A stretch of 58,261 bases of DNA from Pseudomonas folii (lineage in GTDB: Bacteria > Pseudomonadota > Gammaproteobacteria > Pseudomonadales > Pseudomonadaceae), in assembly GCF_014357575.1 (NCBI RefSeq), contig NZ_JACONW010000016.1:1-58261 (forward strand). Direction: 5' to 3'. This document shows, piece by piece, positions 35,644 to 45,954 of the stretch. Position numbers and translations under genes: made by a program. Positions within the stretch are counted from its first letter, which is position 1; every line of letters starts with the position of its first letter. The notes beneath the pieces were generated by a model that saw only the letters and a program-made list of their open reading frames with translations, did not search any database and was not told where the DNA came from.

Positions 35644-36654
35644 TTACACATAGTCTTTTATCAACAATTCAGCGAGCTGCACAGCGTTGAGAGCGGCCCC
35701 TTTGCGTACATTGTCCGACGTAACCCACAGATTTAACTCACAAGGGTCGTCGATTCCACTCCGCACGCGTCCTACATAAACAACGTCCTGTCCTACAGCA
35801 TCACCGACCGCAGTCGGATAATCACCGGCTTCGACCAACTCGATTCCAGCCGCCGATTCAAGTGCTTTGTTGACCGCTCCGAGATCTACAGGTGCCGCCG
35901 TTACCAGCGAAACCGTGAAGCTGTCGCCAAAAAACAGCGGTGCCTGCACGCTTGCCGCGGAAACCTTCAGTAAAGGCAGAGCCAGCAACTCTCGCAACTC
36001 CGCGACCAAACGCTTTTCCAGTGGCACATGCCCTTCTGCATCCGGCGTGCCCACTTGGGCCAGCAGGTTGAAGGCCATTTGCCGATCGAAAAAACGCGGC
36101 TCCAGCGGACGAACATTGAGCAACTCTGTCGTCTGGCGCGCCAGTTCAGCGACGCCTTCACGCCCTTGACTCGATACCGCCAGGCAGGCCGTGACGCTGA
36201 CCCGCTGAATGTCCAGCACCGCCAGCAAAGGCGCCAGTGTCAGCGCCAGCGCTGCGCCGGAAGGGCTCGGACTACCCACCTGAAACGGTTTGCCGTACGA
36301 CTCGATCAGCGCGCCATTGATCTCGGGAATCACGTTCGGCGCTTCTTCCGGGGATAGTCCGCCGGACAGATCAATGACCGAACAGCCGGCGGCAGTCGCA
36401 CGCTCAGCATAGCTGCGGGTAATCGCCGGGCCAGCGGCAAAGAAGGCGACCTGCGCCTTGCTGAAATCGAACTCGTCGACTTCACGCACGCGCACATTCT
36501 TACCCCTGAACGGCACGGAATGACCTGCCGACTCGATACTGGCCAGCAGATGCAACTGCGCAACCGGGAAGTTACGCTCTTCGAGAATCTGGACGATGGT
36601 TTCGCCGACAGTACCGGTGGCGCCGATAACGGCAATATCAAAGGACTGATTCAT
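35644..36654 (-). CDS. usg: Aspartate-semialdehyde dehydrogenase paralogue (USG-1 type), catalytic Cys absent
   Basis: The 336-aa protein has the ASD N-terminal NADP motif GATGTVGETI and the overall ASD fold. The segment that should carry the nucleophile (NPNCST in active Asd) reads GSPSPSGAAL at about 127-136, so the catalytic Cys is missing. This is the hallmark of USG-1-like proteins, which sit beside truA in E. coli and beside fimV in Pseudomonas. It is unlikely to make aspartate semialdehyde; its real function is unknown. The genuine asd and leuB genes are not next to it in this window. Confidence 0.85.
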   Translation of the reverse strand: MNQSFDIAVIGATGTVGETIVQILEERNFPVAQLHLLASIESAGHSVPFRGKNVRVREVDEFDFSKAQVAFFAAGPAITRSYAERATAAGCSVIDLSGGLSPEEAPNVIPEINGALIESYGKPFQVGSPSPSGAALALTLAPLLAVLDIQRVSVTACLAVSSQGREGVAELARQTTELLNVRPLEPRFFDRQMAFNLLAQVGTPDAEGHVPLEKRLVAELRELLALPLLKVSAASVQAPLFFGDSFTVSLVTAAPVDLGAVNKALESAAGIELVEAGDYPTAVGDAVGQDVVYVGRVRSGIDDPCELNLWVTSDNVRKGAALNAVQLAELLIKDYV

Positions 36655-36733
36655 GCAAAAACCTCAGGTAAAACGGGGAGCGGCACTTTAACCGCCGAGT
36701 ACAAAGCAAGCAATTGACCGGCAACTTATTGGT

Positions 36734-37294
36734 TCACGGCTCAAGGCCTATGGGAAAGAACTCCCCGTGGCTCCAAACGCCCAGCCAGCGCTGACCGTCA
36801 ATGTCACGGGAAACCGCCAGTTCTACCAACTGGTAGAACACGTTGCGATGAATCAGCGCTTCAAGGTTGGCCCGCACATGAATGTAAGGCGCAGGCTCTT
36901 CGGTCAGCGGATCGACCATTACGCGCAACGGGTGATCCGGACCGGCTTCGGTGTCGTCCTCGACATTGGTCGAAAAGCGCAGAATCTGCTGCTCGTCCTC
37001 GCCTTCCACCACCAGACTGACCGCTACGAATGGGGCGTCATCGACGCGAATCCGGACCTTCTCCACTGGAGTAATCAGGAAGTAATCGTCGCCGTCACGG
37101 CGCATGATCGTGGAAAACAACCTGACCATGGGCTTGCGACCAATCGGCGTACCCAGGTAGTACCAGGTGCCGTCCCGCGCGATACGCATATCGATATCGC
37201 CGCAGAAATCCGGATTCCATAGATGAACCGGTGGTAATCCCTTGCTCTTGGGGATCTGCGCAAACAGATCATTGGCCTTGCCCGGACCGGTCAT
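36734..37294 (-). CDS. DUF1285 domain protein
   Basis: The 186-aa protein matches the DUF1285 pattern: LWNPDFCGDIDMRIARDGTW, YYLGTPIGRKPMVRLFSTI, DDYFLITPVEKVRIRVDDAP. There is no signal peptide. Function unknown. It is the last gene of a conserved minus-strand group (TetR regulator, DUF4823 lipoprotein, DUF1285) and lies 9 nt after the lipoprotein gene. Confidence 0.85.
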   Translation of the reverse strand: MTGPGKANDLFAQIPKSKGLPPVHLWNPDFCGDIDMRIARDGTWYYLGTPIGRKPMVRLFSTIMRRDGDDYFLITPVEKVRIRVDDAPFVAVSLVVEGEDEQQILRFSTNVEDDTEAGPDHPLRVMVDPLTEEPAPYIHVRANLEALIHRNVFYQLVELAVSRDIDGQRWLGVWSHGEFFPIGLEP

Positions 37295-37303
37295 TTTTTC
37301 TCC

Positions 37304-37909
37304 TTAGCGGCTCAAACCCAACAGACTGCGAGCATATTCCTCAAGCGGCGGGCCGAGCAGATCTTCTGGTTTATTGTCGTAGAACGTCAGCAATCCGCCA
37401 CGAATACGAATACGGGCAGTGTCGATCAGGTAGCGAGTGCTGGTTTCGATCAACATCAACTGGATCACGCCGTTATCGATGCCGAGTCGGTCCAGCGCTT
37501 CCTGGTCGGACCATTCATCCGTGTTGCCGATACGATCATCAGCCTTGGCAAAACGAGTGTAGAGCAAGTAATGCGCGCCGAAACCACGGGCTTCGGTCAT
37601 TGCCTCATCCAGCCCAAGCGGTGCACGGGCACGGCGGACCATTGGGAAATATTCGACGAAGCCGTTAAACGCCTCTTCAGCCACTACGTTCTGCTTGGGA
37701 TGGGGGCTGGAATTAGGCGGTACGAACGCGCCTTGAGCGATATAGATGAACGAGTCAGCCTGTATGCGCCAATTGCCGATACGACGGGTTTCGCCGTGGT
37801 CAAGAATCCCGGCATCACTCAGTTGATCCTTGGTGCCCTGGGCCAGATCGCTGACACTCATGCAACCACTCAACGCCAACAGCGCCAGTAACAGAACCAG
37901 GCTACGCAT
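37304..37909 (-). CDS. DUF4823 family lipoprotein
   Basis: The start at ATG 37909 is chosen because GGAGGGG precedes it and a lipoprotein signal follows (MRSLVLLLALLALSGCMSV), giving 201 aa. The body shows the DUF4823-like arrangement (IGNWRIQADSFIYIAQGAF, then GAHYLLYTRFAKADDRIG and ALDRLGIDNGVIQLMLIET). It is an outer-membrane-directed lipoprotein of unknown role. It overlaps no neighbour and precedes the DUF1285 gene by 9 nt. Confidence 0.8.
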   Translation of the reverse strand: MRSLVLLLALLALSGCMSVSDLAQGTKDQLSDAGILDHGETRRIGNWRIQADSFIYIAQGAFVPPNSSPHPKQNVVAEEAFNGFVEYFPMVRRARAPLGLDEAMTEARGFGAHYLLYTRFAKADDRIGNTDEWSDQEALDRLGIDNGVIQLMLIETSTRYLIDTARIRIRGGLLTFYDNKPEDLLGPPLEEYARSLLGLSR

Positions 37910-38049
37910 TATTCCCCTCCCAAATGCCGGTGACGGAAAACCGGCGAATGGTCGTCGGATGCAGCTTCCGCGCCAGACCGCGTCGGGAAGCTGAATAATG
38001 CGGTTTTTAATGCGAAGCGCGCTTGAAACAGCGCCCTGTAGCAACCCGT

Positions 38050-38712
38050 TTACTGATCCGTGGAATCCGTTTTGGGATCGGCAATCGCGTCGGTATCGCG
38101 TTTGCGCTTGTTGCCCATCCGCACGCCAATGTCCATCAGGAACTGGAAAAAGCCTTCCTGATCTTCAAGGACGTTGCTCCAGAACGGCGAGTGGTACAGC
38201 GCAACCGCGCCATGGACCAGCGCCCAGGCGGCGCAATAGTGGAAATACGGCGGGACGTCTTCCAGCTTGCCTTCGTTGATCCGGCCTTTGATCAGCAGCG
38301 TCAGGTGTTCGAAGTTCGAGGCGCGGATCTTGTGCAGCTCTTCCACCAGCTCCGGTACCTGATTGCCTTTGACGACCTTCTCTTCAAGACGATCAAACAG
38401 GCGATAACGCTGCGGGTCGCGCATGCGGAACTCGAAGTAGGCGCGCGAGAGCGACTCCTTGTCCTTTTCCAGATCCGCTGAATGCAGTAACTCGTTCAGA
38501 TCACGCTCGTAGTCGAGCATCAGGCGCAAATAGATTTCCGCCTTGGATTTGAAGTGCTTGTAGATGGTGCCTTTGCCAATACCGACGGCGTCCGCAATCA
38601 TCTCGACAGTAACGCTGTCTTCGCCTTCTTCAAGAAATAACTTAAGCGCCGTGTCGAGGATTTCCTGCTCACGACGGCGAAACTCACGGACCTTACGAGG
38701 TTCTTTTTGCAT
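38050..38712 (-). CDS. TetR family transcriptional regulator
   Basis: The 220-aa protein (ATG 38712; a TTG eight codons upstream at 38736 is equally possible) has a TetR HTH at about 20-60 (ILDTALKLFLEEGEDSVTVE, then GIGKGTIYKHFKSKAEIY). The C-terminal ligand domain is uncharacterised and the last 20 residues are hydrophilic. It may control its own operon and the adjacent lipoprotein; no operator was identified. Confidence 0.88.
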   Translation of the reverse strand: MQKEPRKVREFRRREQEILDTALKLFLEEGEDSVTVEMIADAVGIGKGTIYKHFKSKAEIYLRLMLDYERDLNELLHSADLEKDKESLSRAYFEFRMRDPQRYRLFDRLEEKVVKGNQVPELVEELHKIRASNFEHLTLLIKGRINEGKLEDVPPYFHYCAAWALVHGAVALYHSPFWSNVLEDQEGFFQFLMDIGVRMGNKRKRDTDAIADPKTDSTDQ

Positions 38713-38873
38713 ATTAAGAAGGTCTGCACGGCTCAAAATCGAAGCTCTGCATTATGCCTAACCCGCGCGAAATTGCACGGATCATCCGATCATGGTGCGT
38801 TAAATGCGTGAAGTGCGTTTTTTGACGGGAAAGTGTCGGACAATCCGGGACTTCATTTCAAGGAGAGAATGGC

Positions 38874-38957
38874 GTCGATCTTATCGCGGGCAAGCACCGC
38901 TCCCACATGAGGTTGCGGTTCCATGTGGGAGCGGTGCTTGCCCGCGATAAGATCGAC
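38874..38957. repeat. Near-perfect 36-bp inverted repeat (REPIN)
   Basis: The arms 38874-38909 and 38922-38957 are exact inverted copies containing GGGCAAGCACCGCTCCCACA, separated by a 12-nt loop. The whole element can form an uninterrupted 36-bp stem upstream of the small RNA and behind the TetR promoter. The flanks GTCGATCTTATC are included in the symmetry, which is longer than a normal REP. Confidence 0.9.
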
Positions 38958-39026
38958 TCAAAACTCAAATGTACTCAAGAACCCTGGCGCTATTCCAAAT
39001 CTGTTTAAAAAACGTACAGAAGCTAC

Positions 39027-39054
39027 TGGACGCAGGCAGATCATGACCAATACT
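39027..39054 (+). promoter_or_regulatory. Candidate promoter of the small RNA
   Basis: TGGACG (39027-39032), 16 nt and AATACT (39049-39054, preceded by C) form a plausible -35/-10 pair that would start transcription at about 39061. The C before the -10 is compatible with sigma-S use. This is a by-eye prediction. Confidence 0.4.
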
Positions 39055-39060
39055 CATTAC

Positions 39061-39178
39061 GTTGGCGCGACATCTCCCCCAAGTGGCGTGCCAATAAAGG
39101 TGCCGATGGATAGCGCACCTTTGTTTTACTCCTAATGGTCTTAACCCGGATTCCCCCCCCAGAACCCGGGTTTTTTTT
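39061..39178 (+). ncRNA. rgsA: Small RNA, probable RgsA (P16)
   Basis: The 118-nt stretch folds into three hairpins: TTGGCGC paired with GCGTGCCAA (39062-39093), AAAGGTGC paired with GCACCTTT (39096-39123) and the terminator. It starts downstream of a promoter-like site and ends in a T run. In P. aeruginosa the sigma-S-dependent small RNA RgsA of about 120 nt lies next to the tatD homologue in this same gene neighbourhood, so position, length and structure agree. The identity rests on synteny recalled from memory and not on an alignment. Confidence 0.6.
39143..39178 (+). terminator. Rho-independent terminator of the small RNA
   Basis: AACCCGG (39143-39149) and CCGGGTT (39166-39172) flank a C-rich loop and are followed by eight T. 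The orientation is plus strand, and no plus-strand protein gene ends here, which is what points to a small transcript. Confidence 0.85.
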
Positions 39179-39191
39179 GCCCGCGATTCTG

Positions 39192-39977
39192 TTAAGCCCT
39201 CAGATGCGCCAAGGGGAACAGTCGGGCGAAGTTTGCAGTCGTCATTTCAGCAAACTGCTCGTACGACTCACCGCGCAACATGGCCAGAAACTCAGCCACT
39301 TCACGCACGTACTGAGGCAGGTTAGGCTTGCCTCGGTACGGGATCGGCGCGAGATAAGGCGAGTCCGTTTCTACCAACAACCGATCCGCTGGCACCTGAC
39401 GTGCCACGTCTCGCAGCGCATCGGCGTTGCGGAAGGTGACGATTCCGGACAGGGATATGTAAAAGCCAAGATCCAGCGCTGCCTTGGCCATGTCCCAGTC
39501 TTCGGTGAAACAATGCAGCACCCCGCCCTGGGGCAACGCAGCCTCGCGCAGCAGGCTCAAGGTGTCGGCCCGCGCGCCTCGGGTGTGAACTATGACCGGC
39601 TTGCCAGTCATGTTCGCGGCTTGCAGATGGAGCCGAAACGACGCCTGCTGCAGTTCCGCCGCTTCAGGCTCGTAATGGTAATCCAGGCCGGTTTCGCCAA
39701 TCGCTACCACCCGCGGGTGATCCAGTTCCTTGAGCAACCAGTCCAGCGCCGGCGTTTCGCCCGGCGTCAGGTCCAGTGGATGAATGCCCACCGAGCAATC
39801 AACGTCGTCGTATCGTTCAGCCAGCGCCTTGACCGCTGCGGCATTATCAGCGCTGACGCCAATGCAGAGAAAGTGTCCGACACCTCGGTCACGCGCTGCC
39901 TCAAGGGCAGCATCAAGCGATCCGGAATGCTCGGCAAGGTCCAGGCGGTCAAGGTGGCAGTGGGAATCTACAAGCAT
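39192..39977 (-). CDS. tatD: TatD family metal-dependent hydrolase
   Basis: The 261-aa amidohydrolase-fold protein has MLVDSHCHLD at the N-terminus, GIHPLD, GETGLDYHY, the VIVHTR strand and TDSPYLAP at the end, i.e. the full set of metal ligands. TatD-type enzymes are 3'-5' exonucleases or deoxyribonuclease-like hydrolases. It is downstream of the pilZ gene on the minus strand, the conserved Pseudomonas order. Called as family member (YcfH/TatD). Confidence 0.9.
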   Translation of the reverse strand: MLVDSHCHLDRLDLAEHSGSLDAALEAARDRGVGHFLCIGVSADNAAAVKALAERYDDVDCSVGIHPLDLTPGETPALDWLLKELDHPRVVAIGETGLDYHYEPEAAELQQASFRLHLQAANMTGKPVIVHTRGARADTLSLLREAALPQGGVLHCFTEDWDMAKAALDLGFYISLSGIVTFRNADALRDVARQVPADRLLVETDSPYLAPIPYRGKPNLPQYVREVAEFLAMLRGESYEQFAEMTTANFARLFPLAHLRA

Positions 39978-39988
39978 GGAATAGGCAA

Positions 39989-40345
39989 CTACATCGTGTG
40001 AGTGGGACGGTCGGACTTCAAAGCACCGGCCAGATAGGTTTCGATCATGGTACGAGCGGTGGTGTCGCCGTCATTGAATTGCACGCCGACGCCAGCCGCA
40101 CGATTACCTTGCGCACCCTTGGGGGTAATCCACGCCACCTTACCCGCCACCGGAATTTTTTCCGGCTCTTCCATCAGGTTCAGCAGCATGAATACCTCAT
40201 CCCCCAGTTTGTAGCTTTTGCTGGTAGGGATGAACAGCCCGCCATTTTTGATAAAGGGCATGTAGGCTGCATAAAGAACGGACTTGTCCTTGATGGTCAG
40301 AGACAAAATGCCATTTCGTGGACCGGAACTCGGCGGCAAGCTCAT
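39989..40345 (-). CDS. pilZ: PilZ domain protein
   Basis: The start at ATG 40345 has AGGAG 5 nt upstream and gives 118 aa (MSLPPSSGPRNGILSLTIKD). This is the original PilZ protein of type IV pilus biogenesis, an atypical PilZ domain lacking the RxxxR c-di-GMP motif, consistent with the N-terminus seen here. It is needed for pilus assembly through the PilB/FimX system. The neighbours tatD and holB match the conserved locus. Confidence 0.92.
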   Translation of the reverse strand: MSLPPSSGPRNGILSLTIKDKSVLYAAYMPFIKNGGLFIPTSKSYKLGDEVFMLLNLMEEPEKIPVAGKVAWITPKGAQGNRAAGVGVQFNDGDTTARTMIETYLAGALKSDRPTHTM

Positions 40346-40395
40346 GACAACTCCTATCAAATAAAACATAACCAACTGAATTGAAATGTATTTTT

Positions 40396-40473
40396 TGTAG
40401 GAGCCAACTTGTTGGCGAGGCGGAATTCCTGACGATGCAGCCCCGCCGTCTCGCCAACAAGTTGGCTCCTACA
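40396..40473. repeat. REPIN between pilZ and holB
   Basis: TGTAGGAGCCAACTTGTTGG at 40396 and its inverted copy ending at 40473 flank a short loop. This is a different REP sequence class from the GGAGCGGTGCTTGCC elements elsewhere in the window. Confidence 0.85.
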
Positions 40474-40557
40474 GGACTGCATTTGCTGCGCGACGGTGTG
40501 GTGTCATCGGCACCGGGCGACCTCTTCGCTAACCAAATGAAGATAACCCGCTAAAGC

Positions 40558-42178
<1,621 letters not shown>

Positions 42179-42188
42179 TCAGTAAAAT

Positions 42189-43349
42189 TCATTGTGATTT
42201 TTGCTCGCTCGGCGCGGTGTTTTCTTCAGCTTTCGATTCATCAGTCGCCGCCGGATTGGGCTCGACTGCCGGCACGGGCTCTGCCGGGGTTGCCGGGACG
42301 ACTACCGGAGCTGCGGCCGGGGCCGGGCTCGATCGGTAGTCAGCGCGACGCTTGAGCTGAAACTCACGGACTGCGGCATTGTGCGCGTCCAGGTCATCGG
42401 AAAATACGTGGCTGCCATCGCCCCGGGCGACGAAATAAAGACTGCGCCCCGCCACCGGGTTGAGCGCGGCGTGAATCGCTTCACGGCCTACCAGCGAAAT
42501 GGGTGTAGGCGGCAAACCGGCGATGACGTAGGTGTTGTAAGGCGTAGGCTCTTTCAGATGAGCGCGGGTCAACTTGCCGTTGTAGCGCTCGCCCAGACCA
42601 TAGATCACTGTGGGGTCTGTCTGCAGCAGCATGCCCAGGGCCAACCGGCGAACGAAAACGCCGGCGATCTGCCCACGTTCCTGCGGGACACCGGTCTCTT
42701 TTTCAACCAGCGACGCCATGATCAGCGCTTGATAAGCATCGGTATACGGCACATCCGCTGCACGCTTGGCCCATTCCTCCTCCAGCACGTCGTCGAGACG
42801 CTTGTAGGCCTGCTTGAGAATTTCAGCGTCGGTCATGCCCCGCACGTAACGGTAGGTGTCCGGAAAGAACCGGCCTTCGGGGAACACATCCGGATGACCA
42901 ATTTTAGTCATCAGCTCAGCGTCGCTGAGATTACCCAGGGTTTGTTCAAGCTTGGGCTGCTTGCCGAGTGCTGCACGCACCTGACGGAAGTTCCAGCCTT
43001 CGACCAGCGTCAGGCTGTATTGGACCACTTCACCGCGCTGCCAAAGACCAAGCAGAGACTGCGCGTCCATGCCCGGCGTCATGCGGTATTCGCCGCTGTG
43101 CAGGGCTTCCCCCGACAGATTGAAGCGCCAGTACAACCGCAACCAGAAGGAATCTTTGATTACACCCTCGGTTTGCAGGCGATTGAGCAAACCACCCGGC
43201 GTCGAACCGGCAGGAACGTCGAGCATCTGTTCCTGGGTGACATTCAAGGGTTGATGCAGAGCCTCGTTCTGCTGCCAGTAGGCATAACCCAGCGCCAAAC
43301 CCGCCAGGACCAGACCCGTTTCCAGCAACAGCAAAAATTTTCGAATCAC
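42189..43349 (-). CDS. mltG: Endolytic transglycosylase MltG
   Basis: The 386-aa protein starts at a GTG sharing one base with the pabC stop. It has one N-terminal TM (FLLLLETGLVLAGLALGYAY), a LysM-like subdomain and the YceG/MltG catalytic domain (ASLVEKETG with the catalytic Glu, then DPTVIYGLGERYNGKLTRAH and YNTYVIAGLPPTPI). It cleaves nascent glycan strands at the membrane and sets glycan length. About 45 residues of Pro/Ala/Glu-rich tail extend beyond the E. coli protein. Confidence 0.93.
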   Translation of the reverse strand: MIRKFLLLLETGLVLAGLALGYAYWQQNEALHQPLNVTQEQMLDVPAGSTPGGLLNRLQTEGVIKDSFWLRLYWRFNLSGEALHSGEYRMTPGMDAQSLLGLWQRGEVVQYSLTLVEGWNFRQVRAALGKQPKLEQTLGNLSDAELMTKIGHPDVFPEGRFFPDTYRYVRGMTDAEILKQAYKRLDDVLEEEWAKRAADVPYTDAYQALIMASLVEKETGVPQERGQIAGVFVRRLALGMLLQTDPTVIYGLGERYNGKLTRAHLKEPTPYNTYVIAGLPPTPISLVGREAIHAALNPVAGRSLYFVARGDGSHVFSDDLDAHNAAVREFQLKRRADYRSSPAPAAAPVVVPATPAEPVPAVEPNPAATDESKAEENTAPSEQKSQ

Positions 43350-44167
43350 TAAGCGATATCCAGAAGGGCAAGAGCTGTGCGCTGCAGTTTACGGGTGAGC
43401 GGACCAACCGACCAGCGAAGCTGTTCGAAGCCACGCACCGGCCAGACGCCATAGACACTGTTGCAGACAAATACTTCGTCGGCGTGTTCCAGATCAGCCA
43501 TATGCAGGTCACGAACCGCGACACGAATGCCGAGCTCCGGCGCTCGCTCCAGCAATGCGCCACGCATGACACCGGCGACACCGCTACGACTCAGGTCAGC
43601 CGTGAGCAAAAGGTCATCGCGGACCACAAAAAGATTGCTGTAAACCCCTTCAATAACGCGGCCGGATAGATCGCGCATCAGCCCTTCGGCAAACTCCGGG
43701 CCTTGCCATTCCGAGCGGGCAAGCACTTGTTCGAGGCGATTCAAATGTTTCAAACCTGCCAGCAAAGGCTGCTCGGCCAGACGCGTGACGCAGGGAAACA
43801 GGTGAATGCCTTGCTCCGCATGGGCAGCGGGATAGACAGGCAGCGGACTGCCCTGAAGAATTCTTAGCGGTTGGGAGTGTGGATCAGGCGCATAGCCGCG
43901 CTGGCTATCGCCACGGGCAAGAATCAGCTTCATGACGCCTTCGCCGAGTTGCCGGGCAAAGGCCAGCAGCTCTTCACGAATCAGAACCCGATCAGCCGCA
44001 ATACCAAGACGATCGCAGCCTAGCTGCAAGCGCTGCAAGTGCTGATCCAGCAGCGATGGTCGCCCTGCCCTTACCGCAATGGTCTCAAATAGACCATCAC
44101 CATAAGCCAGCCCTCTATTTCTGACAGAAAGCGTGTCGGCTGGACGTCCATCGATCCAGCCTGGCAT
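43349..44167 (-). CDS. pabC: Aminodeoxychorismate lyase
   Basis: The ATG at 44167 overlaps the fabF stop (TGATG); an in-frame GTG one codon earlier is possible. The 272-aa fold-type IV PLP enzyme has RNRGLAYGDGLFETIAV and a Lys in LKHLNRLEQVLARSE. It releases pyruvate from aminodeoxychorismate to give p-aminobenzoate for folate. Placement between fabF and mltG is conserved. Confidence 0.93.
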   Translation of the reverse strand: MPGWIDGRPADTLSVRNRGLAYGDGLFETIAVRAGRPSLLDQHLQRLQLGCDRLGIAADRVLIREELLAFARQLGEGVMKLILARGDSQRGYAPDPHSQPLRILQGSPLPVYPAAHAEQGIHLFPCVTRLAEQPLLAGLKHLNRLEQVLARSEWQGPEFAEGLMRDLSGRVIEGVYSNLFVVRDDLLLTADLSRSGVAGVMRGALLERAPELGIRVAVRDLHMADLEHADEVFVCNSVYGVWPVRGFEQLRWSVGPLTRKLQRTALALLDIA

Positions 44168-45411
44168 CACTCAGCGAACCGGCGGAACACCAGTGAGCCG
44201 TTGGTTCCACCAAAACCGAAGGAGTTGGAAACCACCACGTCGATGGGCATGCTACGCGCCTCGTGCGGCACGAAGTCCAGATCACAACCCTCACCCGGCT
44301 CGTCCAGGTTGATGGTCGGCGGCGCCACCTGACCGTTGATCGCCAGCACACTGAAGATGGCTTCAACAGCACCGGCCGCGCCCAGCAAATGACCGGTCAT
44401 GGATTTGGTGGAGCTGACCGCCAGCTTGTAGGCGTGATCGCCAAACACACTCTTGATCGCATTGGCTTCGGCAAGGTCGCCCGCCATGGTCGAAGTGCCG
44501 TGGGCATTGATGTACTGAACCTGATCAGGGTTGACCCTGGCGTCTTTCAGCGCATTGCGGATGCAGCGGGCAGCACCGGCACCGTCGTCTGGCGGCGAAG
44601 TCATGTGGTATGCATCGCCGCTCATGCCAAAGCCGATCAGTTCGGCATAGATAGTCGCGCCACGGGCCTTGGCATGTTCAAGCTCTTCAAGCACCAGCGC
44701 ACCGGAACCGTCGGACAGGACAAAACCGTCGCGACCTTTGTCCCAGGGACGACTGGCGCGGGTTGGATCGTCATTGCGGGTCGACAGCGCACGGGAGGCG
44801 CCGAAGCCACCCATGCCCAGCCCACAGGCCGCCATTTCAGCGCCGCCCGCAATCATCACATCGGCTTCGCCGTAGGCAATGTTGCGTGCAGCCATGCCAA
44901 TGCAATGCGTGCCCGTGGTGCAAGCGGTCGCAATGGCATAGTTAGGTCCCTGTGCGCCCAGATGGATCGACAGGAAACCGGAAATCATGTTGATGATGGA
45001 ACCTGGTACGAAAAACGGCGAAATACGCCCCGGCCCCTGCTCATGCAAAGAACGGCTGTTGTTTTCGATATTGGTCAGGCCACCGATTCCGGACCCCATG
45101 GCAACGCCAATGCGCTCACGGTTTGCATCGGTGACTTCCAGACCGGAATTACGCACAGCCTGAAAGCTGGCAGCGAGACCGTACTGGATGAATAGATCGA
45201 GCCTGCGAGCCTCTTTGGGCGCCAGGTACTCTTCGACGTTGAAGCCCTTGATCGAACCGCCAAAGCGGGTCGTGTAAGCCGAAAGGTCTGTGTGTTCGAT
45301 AAGGTTAATGCCACTGCGACCAGCCAGAATACCCTGCCAACTGCTCGGCACATCCGTACCCAATGGCGACAGCATACCCATACCGGTGACCACGACGCGT
45401 CTACGCGACAC
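44167..45411 (-). CDS. fabF: Beta-ketoacyl-ACP synthase II
   Basis: The start is the GTG at 45411, with AAGGAGA upstream ([18 protein letters not shown]), giving 414 aa, the usual FabF length. It has the catalytic Cys in [10 protein letters not shown] and His in [12 protein letters not shown] and [12 protein letters not shown]. It elongates acyl-ACP with malonyl-ACP and drives cis-vaccenate synthesis. It is separated from acpP by a terminator, so part of acpP transcription stops before it. Confidence 0.95.
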   Translation of the reverse strand: MSRRRVVVTGMGMLSPLGTDVPSSWQGILAGRSGINLIEHTDLSAYTTRFGGSIKGFNVEEYLAPKEARRLDLFIQYGLAASFQAVRNSGLEVTDANRERIGVAMGSGIGGLTNIENNSRSLHEQGPGRISPFFVPGSIINMISGFLSIHLGAQGPNYAIATACTTGTHCIGMAARNIAYGEADVMIAGGAEMAACGLGMGGFGASRALSTRNDDPTRASRPWDKGRDGFVLSDGSGALVLEELEHAKARGATIYAELIGFGMSGDAYHMTSPPDDGAGAARCIRNALKDARVNPDQVQYINAHGTSTMAGDLAEANAIKSVFGDHAYKLAVSSTKSMTGHLLGAAGAVEAIFSVLAINGQVAPPTINLDEPGEGCDLDFVPHEARSMPIDVVVSNSFGFGGTNGSLVFRRFAE

Positions 45412-45470
45412 AGGACTCTCCTTTTCTCTCATTGACTACGACAGGACATCACAGGACATCGTTTTAAAGA

Positions 45471-45503
45471 AAAAACCGCACGCCGGTAAGGCAGTGCGGT
45501 TTT
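45471..45503 (-). terminator. Terminator between acpP and fabF
   Basis: On the minus strand AAAACCGCAC, a 12-nt loop and GTGCGGTTTTTT form a stem with a T tail, 29 nt after the acpP stop. It allows acpP to be made in excess of fabF. Confidence 0.85.
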
Positions 45504-45531
45504 CCCATGACCCAGCAACGATTACTGAATG

Positions 45532-45768
45532 TTACGCCTGGTGGGCAGTAACGTAATCGATAGCAGCTTGAACAGTGGTGATCTTCTCGGCTTCTTCGTC
45601 AGGGATTTCGGTCTCGAATTCCTCTTCCAGAGCCATTACCAGCTCCACGGTGTCAAGGGAGTCGGCACCCAGGTCTTCAACGAAAGAAGCAGTGTTAACA
45701 ACTTCCTCAGATTTGACGCCAAGTTGCTCGGCAACGATTTTCTTGACGCGCTCTTCGATGGTGCTCAT
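45532..45768 (-). CDS. acpP: Acyl carrier protein
   Basis: The 78-aa acidic four-helix protein carries the phosphopantetheine Ser in [20 protein letters not shown]. It holds acyl chains for fatty-acid, lipid A and other syntheses. It lies between fabG and fabF, with its own terminator. Confidence 0.98.
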   Translation of the reverse strand: MSTIEERVKKIVAEQLGVKSEEVVNTASFVEDLGADSLDTVELVMALEEEFETEIPDEEAEKITTVQAAIDYVTAHQA

Positions 45769-45954
45769 ACCGTGTTTTAACTCCTAGTAGACAAATTCAG
45801 GCAGCTGGCCGATGGGTAAGTGTATAGAAGAGGATTTGCGAATTTCAAGCTCAACGCAATTCCCGATACGCCCATCCCCCTTCTGCCCATTAAAAGATTT
45901 CAGCTTTATAACGGATTTTAGACAGCCCGTATTACATTTTTTTAAAACGGGCGA

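Noticed and set aside
39043..39135. A 30-codon frame starting MTNTHYVGATSPP in front of a terminator
   Set aside because: It overlaps the three-hairpin small RNA and begins before the predicted transcription start, so the RNA explains the signal better.
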